Below, piece by piece: positions 31,333 through 39,996 of a DNA stretch of 64,000 bases. Position numbers and translations under genes: made by a program. Origin of the DNA: CAKSHC01 sp045595395. Its GTDB lineage: Bacteria; Bacillota; Clostridia; Oscillospirales; UMGS1783. A model generated the notes under the pieces. That model saw only the letters and a list, made by a program, of their open reading frames with translations. It was not told where the DNA came from and searched no databases. Position 1 is the first letter of the stretch, and each line of letters starts with the position of its first letter. The stretch spans positions 28,374 to 92,373 of the forward strand of contig JAZOAH010000021.1 of assembly GCA_045595395.1 (NCBI GenBank). Reading direction: 5' to 3'.

Positions 31333-32277
31333 ATGAAAAAAATTCTAGTCTTTTTGCTGGCCTTTCTGCTGGCCGTCAGCATACCGATGACGGCGCAGGC
31401 AGCGGGAAGCGCCGGCGCGGGTGTTGTTACCCTGACCAGCGGCACCCTCAATGTCCGAAAGGGCAACTCGACCGCTTCGGCCGTGGTGGCCTCGCTGTCC
31501 AAGGGCAGCTATGTGACGCTGCAAGCCAAGAGCGGGTCGTGGTGGCAGGTGCGATACGGCAAGGACCTATACGGCTACTGCCATGCCGACTACATTACCG
31601 CCGTTGAGAGCACCCCGGCGACGGTGGCCGTAAGCTGGGGCACTCTCAATGTGCGCAGCGGCGCCGGCACCGGGTATGCTCGTATCGCTGCCCTGAACAA
31701 GGGCGAGACGGTGGCGGTGCTCTCGAGCAGCAACGGCTGGAGCCGCATTCTCTATCACGGCACCAAGGTCGGGTATGTCAGTTCGCAGTATCTGAGTCTT
31801 ACACAAAGCGGCTCATCGGCCGTATCGCTGGCTGTTCCCTCCTACAAGCAGACCGACGGCCGTTGGAGCGGCGTGAAGATCGGGTCTTCGGGCAAGACCA
31901 TCGGCCAGATCGGCTGCACCACCACCGGCATTGCCATGATGGAGTCTTATCGTTCCGGCACCACCATCACGCCCGATGTGATGAGCCGACGGCTGTCCTA
32001 CACATCTTCGGGCAATGTCTATTGGCCGAGCGATTACAAGGTCACGACATCCTATAATCTGAACAACATTCTGTCGTTGCTCAAGGCCGGTAAGCCGATC
32101 TTGATCGGAGCGAGAAACGGATACGGCAGCCAGCACTGGGTGGTGATAACCGGGTATAACGGCGCAGGATTGAGCGCATCCAACTTTACCATCAACGATC
32201 CCGGCTCCAATAGCCGTACTACCCTACAGCAGTTCTTCAATGCCTATCCAACCTTCTACAAATATTTTAGCTACTAA
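31333..32277 (+). CDS. Secreted SH3b-repeat, C39-like cysteine peptidase
   Basis: 314 residues. A signal peptide (~1-24, ending AQAA) is followed by two bacterial SH3 repeats (TLNVRKGNSTASAVVASL, ~32-95; TLNVRSGAGTGYARIAAL, ~105-160). The C39-like peptidase domain (~170-314) shows IGCTTTGIAMM with the nucleophile Cys, HWVVITGY with the His, and INDPGS. The SH3 repeats probably bind cell wall; it may process wall peptides. The start has GGAGGTG upstream and an extended -10 TGCTATAAT at 31306-31314. Confidence 0.9.
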   Translation: MKKILVFLLAFLLAVSIPMTAQAAGSAGAGVVTLTSGTLNVRKGNSTASAVVASLSKGSYVTLQAKSGSWWQVRYGKDLYGYCHADYITAVESTPATVAVSWGTLNVRSGAGTGYARIAALNKGETVAVLSSSNGWSRILYHGTKVGYVSSQYLSLTQSGSSAVSLAVPSYKQTDGRWSGVKIGSSGKTIGQIGCTTTGIAMMESYRSGTTITPDVMSRRLSYTSSGNVYWPSDYKVTTSYNLNNILSLLKAGKPILIGARNGYGSQHWVVITGYNGAGLSASNFTINDPGSNSRTTLQQFFNAYPTFYKYFSY

Positions 32278-32281
32278 AGCC

Positions 32282-32308
32282 AAAGCCTCCCGATCGGGAG
32301 GCTTTTTC
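32282..32308 (+). terminator. Intrinsic terminator
   Basis: AAAGCCTCCC (32282-32291) and GGGAGGCTTT (32296-32305), loop GATC, then TTTC. Confidence 0.9.
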
Positions 32309-32392
32309 ATAATTTTTATTGCAAATCTTGATTTTGCCATATGAAAATTTAGGAAAAGGTGGTATAATATTATAAAAAGGAGGGAATTCCGT

Positions 32393-35032
32393 TTGACTGC
32401 ACATAATCAATCGGTCGACGAGCTGCTCAAACAACTCGGCAGCAACGCACAGACCGGACTAACCGCCGAACAGGCGAAACAAAAATGGGAGCAGTTCGGC
32501 CCAAACAAGCTCAAGGAAAAGAAAAAGAAAAGCATTCTACAGCGTTTTCTGGATCAGTTTAAGGATGTTATGATCATCATCCTGCTGCTGGCAGCTGTTG
32601 TTTCTTTTATCGTGGTCTGCGTGGAAGCGCCGACCCACGGCTGGGGTGAGATCTTCGAGCCGCTGCTGATCGTCCTGATCGTTATTCTCAACGCCATCAT
32701 GGGCGTCTATCAGGAGGGCAAGGCCGAAAAGGCGCTGGATGCTCTTAAGAACATGTCGGCGCCGCACGCACGGGTCATTCGTGACGGCGAGGAGAGGATC
32801 GTTGACGCCTCCCTGCTGGTACCCGGTGACATCATTCGTTTGGAAGCCGGTGACTTTGTGCCGGCCGATGCCCGTCTGCTGCACTCGGTATCGCTCAAGA
32901 GCGAAGAGTCGGCGCTGACCGGTGAATCGGTGCCATCTGAAAAGGAATACACGGCCGAGGTGGCCGAGGATGCGCCGCTGGGCGACCGCAGTAACATGGT
33001 CTTCTCCGGCTGTTCCATCACCTACGGCACCGCCACGGCCGTGGTTACCGGTACCGGTATGGAGACCGAGATGGGCAAGATCGCCAATTTGCTGGACAAC
33101 GAGGGCGAGGGACAGACGCCGCTGCAGAAAAAGCTGGCGCAGCTGGGCAAATACCTGGGCTTCGTGGCCTTGGCGGCCTGTGCGGTCGTCTTTGTTGTTG
33201 GCATACTGGCAAACACGCCCGTGCTGGATATCTTCATGACCGCCGTTTCTCTCGCCGTTTCGGCTATTCCCGAAGGCTTGCCGGCCATCGTTACCATCGT
33301 TCTTTCGATCGGCGTACAGCGCATGGTTAAGAAAAATGCGCTCATCCGCCGTCTGCCCGCCGTTGAAACATTGGGCGGCGCTTCGGTCATCTGCTCGGAT
33401 AAGACCGGCACGCTGACCCAAAACCGCATGACCCTGACCAAGGTCTATGTCGAGAGCACCAAATCCATTGAGGATGTCAGCCAAGACAACTCGGCCGACG
33501 CCCGTGCCCTGCTCAACTATGCTACCCTCTGCTGCGACGGCTCCGTGATTTTCGAAGATGGCAAGGAGCAGCACATCGGCGACCCGACCGAAACGGCCAT
33601 TGTGGTAGCCGCTTATAAAAACGGCCTGACCAAGGACAGCCTGAATCAGACCTGTCCGCGTGTGGCCGAACTGCCCTTTGACTCCGACCGCAAGTTAATG
33701 ACCACCGTCAATATGATCAACGGCAAGCCCATTGCCATTGTCAAGGGTGCTTTTGATATGATGGCGCCTCGCTGCATTGCCGGCGACATGCAGGCCGCCA
33801 AAGACATGACCGAGGAGATGAGCCGCAACGCCCTGCGTGTGCTGGCTGTGGCCTGCAAAACGCTCGATGCCGTTCCCGAAAATCCGACCAGCGAGGAGTT
33901 GGAGAAGGATCTGACCTTTATCGGTCTGGTCGGCATGATCGACCCACCCAGACCCGAAGCCAAGGTAGCCGTAGCCACCTGCCGCAAGGCCGGCATCAAG
34001 CCGGTCATGATCACCGGCGACCATGTCGTCACCGCCTCGGCTATTGCCAAGGAATTGGGCATCCTGGAAGAGGGCGACCGTGCCATTACCGGTGCCCAGT
34101 TGGATGGCATGAGCGAGGAAGAACTGGATGCGCAGGTTGAGAACATTTCGGTCTACGCCCGTGTATCGCCCGAAAACAAGATCCGCATCGTCAAGGCTTG
34201 GCAACGCAAGGGCCAGGTCCTGTCCATGACCCGTGACGGCGTTAACGACGCCCCTGCCCTCAAGGCTGCCGATATCGGTTGTGCCATGGGCATTACCGGC
34301 ACCGATGTGGCCAAGGGCGCTGCCGATATGACCTTGACCGATGATAATTTCGCCACCATCGTCGATGCTGTGCGGGAAGGCCGAGGCATTTATGCCAACA
34401 TCAAAAAGGTGGTCGGCTTCCTGCTTGGCACCAATATTGGTGAGATCGTTACCGTCTTCTTTGCCATGCTCTTGTGGCAGGTGTCGCCGCTGGCATCCAT
34501 GCAGCTGCTTTGGATCAACCTGGTCACCGACTCGCTGCCGGCAATTGCGCTGGGTATGGAAGCGGTTGAAAATGATGTCATGGATAAAAAACCAAAACCC
34601 AAGAATGAAGGCATATTTGCTCACGGGCTGGGTGTTCGCATCGTCTTGCAGGGGTGCATGTTCGGCATCCTCTCGCTGCTCGCCTTCTGGATCGGCGGCA
34701 ACTTTGATCCGGCTCACAATATGGCCTCCGGCCAGACCCTTGCCTTCCTTGTGCTGGCGCTCTCGCAGGTGGTGCAGGCCTTCAATATGCGTTCCGAACA
34801 TTCGCTGTTTGATATCGGTCCCTTCACCAATAAGAAGCTAAACCTGTCGGTGTTGGTTTCCGTTCTGCTGGTGTTGGCGGTGCTCTTTGTGCCCGGTCTG
34901 AATTCGGCCTTTGATCTGGTTATCCTCGATTGGTGGAAATACCTGGTCGGGCTGGGGCTGGTGCTGGTTCCTTTGCTGGTGATGGAAGTCAGCAAACGGA
35001 TGGGACTGATCAAGCCGCATCATCACAAATAA
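32393..35032 (+). CDS. P-type calcium-transporting ATPase (P2A, SERCA/PMR1-like)
   Basis: 879 residues with about ten membrane helices. The actuator motif ALTGES, phosphorylation motif SDKTGTLTQNRMT (Asp336), and nucleotide-binding VKGAFD are present. Calcium-site residues appear in M4 (IPEGLPA), M5 (TNIGEIV) and M6 (NLVTDSLPAIALG), resembling both SERCA sites. The TTG start is 8 bases after AGGAGGG. The hinge motif reads MTRDGVNDAP with Arg614 where nearly all P-ATPases have Gly. It exports Ca2+ using ATP; Mn2+ is an alternative. Confidence 0.92.
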   Translation: MTAHNQSVDELLKQLGSNAQTGLTAEQAKQKWEQFGPNKLKEKKKKSILQRFLDQFKDVMIIILLLAAVVSFIVVCVEAPTHGWGEIFEPLLIVLIVILNAIMGVYQEGKAEKALDALKNMSAPHARVIRDGEERIVDASLLVPGDIIRLEAGDFVPADARLLHSVSLKSEESALTGESVPSEKEYTAEVAEDAPLGDRSNMVFSGCSITYGTATAVVTGTGMETEMGKIANLLDNEGEGQTPLQKKLAQLGKYLGFVALAACAVVFVVGILANTPVLDIFMTAVSLAVSAIPEGLPAIVTIVLSIGVQRMVKKNALIRRLPAVETLGGASVICSDKTGTLTQNRMTLTKVYVESTKSIEDVSQDNSADARALLNYATLCCDGSVIFEDGKEQHIGDPTETAIVVAAYKNGLTKDSLNQTCPRVAELPFDSDRKLMTTVNMINGKPIAIVKGAFDMMAPRCIAGDMQAAKDMTEEMSRNALRVLAVACKTLDAVPENPTSEELEKDLTFIGLVGMIDPPRPEAKVAVATCRKAGIKPVMITGDHVVTASAIAKELGILEEGDRAITGAQLDGMSEEELDAQVENISVYARVSPENKIRIVKAWQRKGQVLSMTRDGVNDAPALKAADIGCAMGITGTDVAKGAADMTLTDDNFATIVDAVREGRGIYANIKKVVGFLLGTNIGEIVTVFFAMLLWQVSPLASMQLLWINLVTDSLPAIALGMEAVENDVMDKKPKPKNEGIFAHGLGVRIVLQGCMFGILSLLAFWIGGNFDPAHNMASGQTLAFLVLALSQVVQAFNMRSEHSLFDIGPFTNKKLNLSVLVSVLLVLAVLFVPGLNSAFDLVILDWWKYLVGLGLVLVPLLVMEVSKRMGLIKPHHHK

Positions 35033-35036
35033 GAGG

Positions 35037-35068
35037 AAAGGACTTGTCAAATGACAAGTCCTTTTTTT
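35037..35068. terminator. Bidirectional terminator
   Basis: AAAGGACTTGTCA and TGACAAGTCCTTT with a 2-base centre, followed by TTTT on the plus strand, between the convergent ATPase and kinase genes. Confidence 0.85.
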
Positions 35069-36012
35069 ATGCCGTAATGCTTAATATAGGCTTCTTCCAT
35101 GGGGATCCATTCCTGCTCAAACCGATCGGCCAACTGCGGGTTGCGGCGGCGGATGCGGCGCATCTGTTCGTCGGGGTCGATATCGCAAAAGACGGTCAGG
35201 TCGGCGTAGTTGCCGAATTTAGGATGATGGCTGTAAGACCCTTCCACGATGCGGCGGCCGTGTGCGACCGTTTGATGATCACCCAGAGCCATTTGGCTGC
35301 AGTCAAAGCGCTGATAGGTAAAGGGCTGCCCGTCCTGCAGATGGGGCAAGACCTCTTGGATAAAGCGGTCGTAATCAATATTTCCGCCCGGCTGAGCCAG
35401 CCGTTCGGGGGTGCGAAGATGGGGCGGCAGGAAGAAATCGTCCATATGAATGACCGAGGCGCCGGTCACGGCGGCCAGGTCGGCGGCCAGTGTGGATTTG
35501 CCGGCGGCGGCACGGCCGTCAATGGCCGTGACCATGCCCATCCGCTCGAGAATGGGGATCAGCCGACACATGTGATGGGAAACCAGACGGTAGGCCGGTG
35601 CTTCGGCCTGACGATAGGTGGGGCTATGATGGACCGGCCGAGGATGACGCCGATAGTCTTCAATTTTCTCTTTTTCCTGCGGCATCAGACAGACAAGAGC
35701 ATCCAGCCAAGGGTCGATGCTTTCCTTATGCCATTGGGATAAGGAAAAGAGGGCATAGAGCCACTCGGCGGGCAGGCCTTTTCCCTTCCATACATCCAGA
35801 TACACCCGACAGACCTGATCGGATATCGCCTCGCACAGCAGGCCGTCCCGAGGGGGAACGGCGGCAAATTCCTCGTCAAAATACTGCCTGGTCGAGGCAT
35901 TCATCAGATGCTCGGCGCCATTGGCGGCCTGGTAGCAATGTTTGATAAGATCCTGCGGGCAGATGGCAGGATGAGCCGCCATCTGCCCGCGCAGATAATC
36001 CAGTGGATTCAT
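35047..36012 (-). CDS. Uridine-kinase-like P-loop protein with an extra N-terminal domain
   Basis: 321 residues. The C-terminal half is a uridine kinase/phosphoribulokinase-type P-loop domain: DGRAAAGKSTLAADLAA (Walker A, ~170-186) and VIHMDDFFLP with the DD motif. The N-terminal ~150 residues (PQDLIKHCYQAANGAEHLM...) form a separate helical domain I do not recognise. The start at 36012 follows the galM stop by one base (TAATATG), so the two are coupled. It may phosphorylate a nucleoside or a sugar released by GalM's pathway; substrate unknown. Confidence 0.8.
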   Translation of the reverse strand: MNPLDYLRGQMAAHPAICPQDLIKHCYQAANGAEHLMNASTRQYFDEEFAAVPPRDGLLCEAISDQVCRVYLDVWKGKGLPAEWLYALFSLSQWHKESIDPWLDALVCLMPQEKEKIEDYRRHPRPVHHSPTYRQAEAPAYRLVSHHMCRLIPILERMGMVTAIDGRAAAGKSTLAADLAAVTGASVIHMDDFFLPPHLRTPERLAQPGGNIDYDRFIQEVLPHLQDGQPFTYQRFDCSQMALGDHQTVAHGRRIVEGSYSHHPKFGNYADLTVFCDIDPDEQMRRIRRRNPQLADRFEQEWIPMEEAYIKHYGIKKGLVI

Positions 36013-36013
36013 A

Positions 36014-36931
36014 TTACACCAATTCAAAGGTATAGTTGATATATTTATGGAAATGTTCGCCCTGCTTAAGGACCGGCGAGGGGAAATCGGGACGGTTGGG
36101 GCTGTTGGGATGAATGGCCGGCTCGAGAGCGAAGCCACGGTAAGCGCCTATGTTTTCAGCCAAGCCCTGGCCGGTATAGAGTTGCAGCCCGGGCATATCG
36201 GTTTCGATGGTCATGCGTCCGCCGTCCTTTTCGCAGACGGCCGCCTTGCCCTGACCGTCCAGCACAAAGAAGGTATCGAAATCCTGCGCAATGGTGTGCG
36301 GGGTGCGGAAATCGTGAGCGCCCGATACCGGTACCGGATCGCCGACGGGGATCAGCTCGTCATCGACAGCCAAATAGGTGGAAGCGTTCATCCACAGGGT
36401 GGTATCGAGCGAGTGGCCGTTGCCGCCGACATTGAAATACATATGGGTGGTGGGAGCATAGAGGGTATCGGCATCGGTATCGGCATCAAAGTCGATGCGC
36501 AGTTGATCGTCGGTGACGGTGTAGGTCACGCTGGCCGAGAGATTGCCGGGGTAGCCGTTATCGCCGGCCGGCGAGGTGATGGCCAGAACCAGACTATTGG
36601 TTCCGACCGGCTGAGCCTTCCAGACACGGCTGTCGAAGGCATGCGGGCCGCCGTGAAGCTGGTTTTCGCCCTCATTGGCCGGCAGGACATACTCCTTGCC
36701 GTTGAGAGTAAAGCGGGACTTGGCGATGCGGTTGGCATAGCGGCCGATGATAGCGCCGACATAGTTGGGGCACTCCTGATACTCCTTGGGGGTGGCCAAG
36801 CCGACGCCGAACTCGCGACCGTCCAATTTAATGGAAAGCAGCACGGCACCCAAGGTCATGACCTCGACCGAAAGACGGTCGGAGGAGATGGTGTATTTTT
36901 CGTAGCCATAGAAATCAGTTTTTGTAATCAT
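36014..36931 (-). CDS. galM: Aldose 1-epimerase (mutarotase)
   Basis: 305 residues, a beta-sandwich enzyme interconverting alpha and beta anomers of glucose or galactose. Visible signatures are NRIAKSRFTLNGKEY, ENQLHGGPHAFDSRVW, PTTHMYFN (catalytic His) and ALEPAIHPNSPN (catalytic Glu). The length is slightly below the E. coli enzyme. GAGG lies 9 bases before the ATG. It is coupled to the downstream kinase-like gene. Confidence 0.94.
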   Translation of the reverse strand: MITKTDFYGYEKYTISSDRLSVEVMTLGAVLLSIKLDGREFGVGLATPKEYQECPNYVGAIIGRYANRIAKSRFTLNGKEYVLPANEGENQLHGGPHAFDSRVWKAQPVGTNSLVLAITSPAGDNGYPGNLSASVTYTVTDDQLRIDFDADTDADTLYAPTTHMYFNVGGNGHSLDTTLWMNASTYLAVDDELIPVGDPVPVSGAHDFRTPHTIAQDFDTFFVLDGQGKAAVCEKDGGRMTIETDMPGLQLYTGQGLAENIGAYRGFALEPAIHPNSPNRPDFPSPVLKQGEHFHKYINYTFELV

Positions 36932-36948
36932 AATCCTTTTACCTCACA

Positions 36949-37896
36949 TTATTTTTTACGGTACTGACGCAGATCCTTTCCTCGGAAGGGCAGGACCAAA
37001 AACTCACCCGATAGACGGGATACGATACTTTGGGAATACATTTCATTGATACGGTCGGCGTCGATATTGGTGCTGACGATCATGGGTTTACGCATATTGA
37101 TGCGGTTGTTGATGAGGGTGTAGACGACCGACTCGGTGAACTGGGTGACCATTTCTGTGCCCAGATCGTCGATGATGAGCAGATCGCAGGAGTCGTATTT
37201 ATCGAGATTGCGGTTTTCCTTATTGAACTTGACCGCTTCAAAATCGGCAACGATGTTGGCGATGCTGTCATAGACGACCGAGAAGCCTTTATCAATAACA
37301 TGACGGGCCACGGCCGAGGATAAAAAGGTCTTGCCCACGCCGGTACCGCCGGTGAAGAGCAGGTTGCCCGATTTGTCGGAGAAGTTCTCGGCATAGTCCT
37401 TGACCCGATTGAAGATACGTTCCATACTCTTACGGATGCCGTCCTCTTCGGGATAGAGATCCAGTTTAAAGGTCTTAAAGGTCTGTTCCTCCATCAGTCT
37501 GGCCAGTTTGGTGCGAGAGGCGGCCTCTTTATTGAGCGCCTTGCGGTAGCAGGCGCACATTTTGCCCTGAATGAAACCCTCGTCGGAGCATTTGGAGCAG
37601 TGATATTTCAGTTCCAGATAGTCGACGGGGAAACCGCTTTGCACCAACAGTTCAGCACGGGCGGCCAGATGATCGACGGCAACGGCGCGGATCTCCTTTT
37701 TAGACGGAGCCTTTCCGCCGAAGGTCGAGGTGATCAGTTCCCGATACTTGCGAGAAAGCTCGGCATCGATGGCACGGATCTTGGGATCTTTTTTATAGGC
37801 TTCGGCACGGCGGCGCTCGAGGGCGGCCATGCTCTCTTCACGGCGGCGGCGAAATTGCTCATCGACCGTTTCTATGATGCTGATATCATAAGCCAT
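36949..37896 (-). CDS. dnaI: Helicase loader / primosomal ATPase DnaI (DnaC-like)
   Basis: 315 residues. A zinc-type N-terminal segment (KYHCSKCSDEGFIQGKMCACYR, ~98-120) precedes an AAA+ ATPase with TGGTGVGKTFLSSAVARH (Walker A) and LLIIDDLGTEM (Walker B). It loads the replicative helicase onto DNA. GGAGGAGG precedes the ATG. It follows the DnaD-domain gene by 3 bases, as the dnaD/dnaB-dnaI pair commonly does in Firmicutes. Confidence 0.93.
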   Translation of the reverse strand: MAYDISIIETVDEQFRRRREESMAALERRRAEAYKKDPKIRAIDAELSRKYRELITSTFGGKAPSKKEIRAVAVDHLAARAELLVQSGFPVDYLELKYHCSKCSDEGFIQGKMCACYRKALNKEAASRTKLARLMEEQTFKTFKLDLYPEEDGIRKSMERIFNRVKDYAENFSDKSGNLLFTGGTGVGKTFLSSAVARHVIDKGFSVVYDSIANIVADFEAVKFNKENRNLDKYDSCDLLIIDDLGTEMVTQFTESVVYTLINNRINMRKPMIVSTNIDADRINEMYSQSIVSRLSGEFLVLPFRGKDLRQYRKK

Positions 37897-37899
37897 CGC

Positions 37900-38853
37900 T
37901 TATTCCTCCTCCCCTTCGACCACCCAAAACGGAACGAAGAGGTCTTCTTTTTGTATGGTGATCTCACTGTTGTTCTTGAGTTTACGGCCGCTTTTCTTGG
38001 GTTTGGGCGAAGATGGCGGAGGTGTTTGATCTCTCATATCCTCGACGGTGCGACAGCCCGACTCATAACTGTTTTGCAATACCTTATTCATATAGGCAAA
38101 GCTGAGTTTGCCGGTGTTGTCGACCGATTGCTCAAAGGCGTAGACGATCTCCTCCACCCCGTAGCCCAACGAGTCGGTCCAGGTTGTAAGGAAATTGCGT
38201 TCCTTTGTGGAGAGGGCACGATCGATCCCCAGCGCCGATTTGACCCGACCTTCAACGGCACGGGCACGGCGCAGCGCCTCGATCTTATCGTTGGCCGCTT
38301 CGGCTGTGGTGATCCCCTCGTCGGCCCAGGCAGCGCCGGTGACATACATATACTGTGTACCCGTCTTGCCGGCCTCCTGGCAATATTCCAACAGCAAGGC
38401 GACCACCGAGGCGGGCAGGCCGATGGTATCGTATAGATTATAGATGGTGTTGATCTCGGAGGGCGAAAGGGTCTTGCTGCGGATACGCTCAGCCTGGGTG
38501 AACAGCTCGGACAGGGTGCGATCCTGGGTGGTCCGCAAAGCGATCGCATCACCCGAGAATACCGGCATGGCCGAGGATGATGGCTGAGCCGAGGCCAACA
38601 TGAGGGTGGCACCGTTCTTACGCAGCACGCCGGTTTTGAGCCAATATTCCATAGACTCGGTCACCTTTTCCGGCGACAGGTTGCAGGCGGCGGCCAGCTC
38701 GGCATCGGTAACGCTGACATCCTCATGGCGCAACAAATACAGCAGCACCTTGAGCGCATCGCCGTCACAAGCGGTCAGGTGACGGTCGACCACGGCTGCC
38801 GGAATGACAACAAAATTTTTCAGCCCACCCGAGGCGAACAGATAGGATGCCAT
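37900..38853 (-). CDS. DnaD-domain replication initiation protein
   Basis: 317 residues. The N-terminal wHTH-type region (DALKVLLYLLRHEDVSVTDAELAAACNLSPEKVTESMEYWL) is followed by two DnaD-like helical domains. The second of these (TWTDSLGYGVEEIVYAFEQSVDNTGKLSFAYMNKVLQNSYESG) carries the typical YxxxI...W-type motif in the form FAYMNKVLQNSYESG. It remodels DNA and recruits the helicase with DnaI. The ATG at 38853 is 7 bases after GGGAGG. A plausible promoter TTGTTT-17-TATAGT precedes it. Confidence 0.9.
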   Translation of the reverse strand: MASYLFASGGLKNFVVIPAAVVDRHLTACDGDALKVLLYLLRHEDVSVTDAELAAACNLSPEKVTESMEYWLKTGVLRKNGATLMLASAQPSSSAMPVFSGDAIALRTTQDRTLSELFTQAERIRSKTLSPSEINTIYNLYDTIGLPASVVALLLEYCQEAGKTGTQYMYVTGAAWADEGITTAEAANDKIEALRRARAVEGRVKSALGIDRALSTKERNFLTTWTDSLGYGVEEIVYAFEQSVDNTGKLSFAYMNKVLQNSYESGCRTVEDMRDQTPPPSSPKPKKSGRKLKNNSEITIQKEDLFVPFWVVEGEEE

Positions 38854-39022
38854 GCGTGTTCCTCCCATATATCCGATTTTTCACTTTTTTACTATATCAC
38901 AAAAAAATTGTAAAAACAAGGGCAGTATCGCAAAAAACGAAAGCCAAACGGCGGCTCTGACGGTCGATGGCGGCAATTATACATTAATGAAGCATTTTTC
39001 TGCATAAAACCTAAAAAAATCC

Positions 39023-39051
39023 TTGACATTTCACCAGTGCGAGCGTATAAT
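39023..39051 (+). promoter_or_regulatory. Promoter of the arginine operon
   Basis: TTGACA (39023-39028), 17 bases, TATAAT (39046-39051), full consensus. Just downstream, 39056-39070 reads on the minus strand AATGAATAAATATGC. That resembles an ArgR/AhrC box (one good TGAAT half-site, one degenerate), so arginine repression is plausible but unproven. Confidence 0.85.
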
Positions 39052-39083
39052 TGTCGCATATTTATTCATTGAGAGGCAAAAAC

Positions 39084-39995
39084 ATGACAAAGGTATTTAT
39101 TGACGGCAGCGCCGGTACGACCGGGCTGCGCATAGAAGAGCGGTTGGCCGGCCGCAACGACATCACACTCATCAAACTGACCGAGGACAAGCGCAAGGAT
39201 ACGGCGGCACGCAAGGAAGCGCTCAATGGCGCCGATATTGCCTTTTTGTGTCTGCCCGATGCGGCGGCGGTGGAGGCGGTGTCGCTGATCGAAAATGAGC
39301 ATACCGCCGTGATCGATACCTCGACTGCCCATCGTGTGCATCCCGATTGGGTCTACGGCATGGCTGAGCTGGACGGGCAGAGAGAGCGGATCGCCGCTGC
39401 ACGGCGCATTGCCAATCCCGGCTGTCATGCCAGCGGCTTTATTGCCCTGGTCGAGCCGTTGGTGCGTGCCGGCGTCATCGCAACCGATACCCCGCTTACC
39501 GCCTTTTCGCTGACCGGCTATTCGGGCGGCGGCAAGAAGATGATCGCCGAATATGAGGCGGCCGACCGTGATCCTTTGCTTGGCGCACCACGCCAGTACG
39601 GGCTAAGCCAGACCCATAAGCACCTGCCCGAGATGGTCAAGGTGTGCGGCCTTGACAACCCTCCTGTCTTTTGCCCCATCGTCGGTGATTTTTATGCCGG
39701 TATGGAGGTCACGGTTGCCCTTCACGGTATTGACAAAAAGCGTGTGGAAGATGTATACTTACAAAGATATGCCAAAGGACTGATCCGCTTTGTGCCGGAT
39801 GACAGTGAGATCGGGTTTTTATCGGCGTCGGCCTATGCCGGACGGGACGATATGACGGTCACGGTGCAGGGTAATGATGAGCGGCTGTTACTGGTGGCTC
39901 GCTTTGATAACCTGGGCAAGGGTGCTTCGGGTGCGGCTATACAGAACATGAATATCCTTATGGGTGTCGAGGAATCGAAAGGATTAGAAGTATAA
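39084..39995 (+). CDS. argC: N-acetyl-gamma-glutamyl-phosphate reductase (short type)
   Basis: 303 residues, of the shorter type-2 ArgC group. The NAD(P) loop IDGSAGTTGLRI is near the N-terminus, the catalytic Cys is in ANPGCHASGF, and SGGGKKMI and HKHLPEM are conserved. It reduces N-acetylglutamyl phosphate to the semialdehyde. The ATG at 39084 has GAGAGG about 6 bases upstream. First gene of argC-J-B-D-F. Confidence 0.95.
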   Translation: MTKVFIDGSAGTTGLRIEERLAGRNDITLIKLTEDKRKDTAARKEALNGADIAFLCLPDAAAVEAVSLIENEHTAVIDTSTAHRVHPDWVYGMAELDGQRERIAAARRIANPGCHASGFIALVEPLVRAGVIATDTPLTAFSLTGYSGGGKKMIAEYEAADRDPLLGAPRQYGLSQTHKHLPEMVKVCGLDNPPVFCPIVGDFYAGMEVTVALHGIDKKRVEDVYLQRYAKGLIRFVPDDSEIGFLSASAYAGRDDMTVTVQGNDERLLLVARFDNLGKGASGAAIQNMNILMGVEESKGLEV

Positions 39996-39996
39996 C

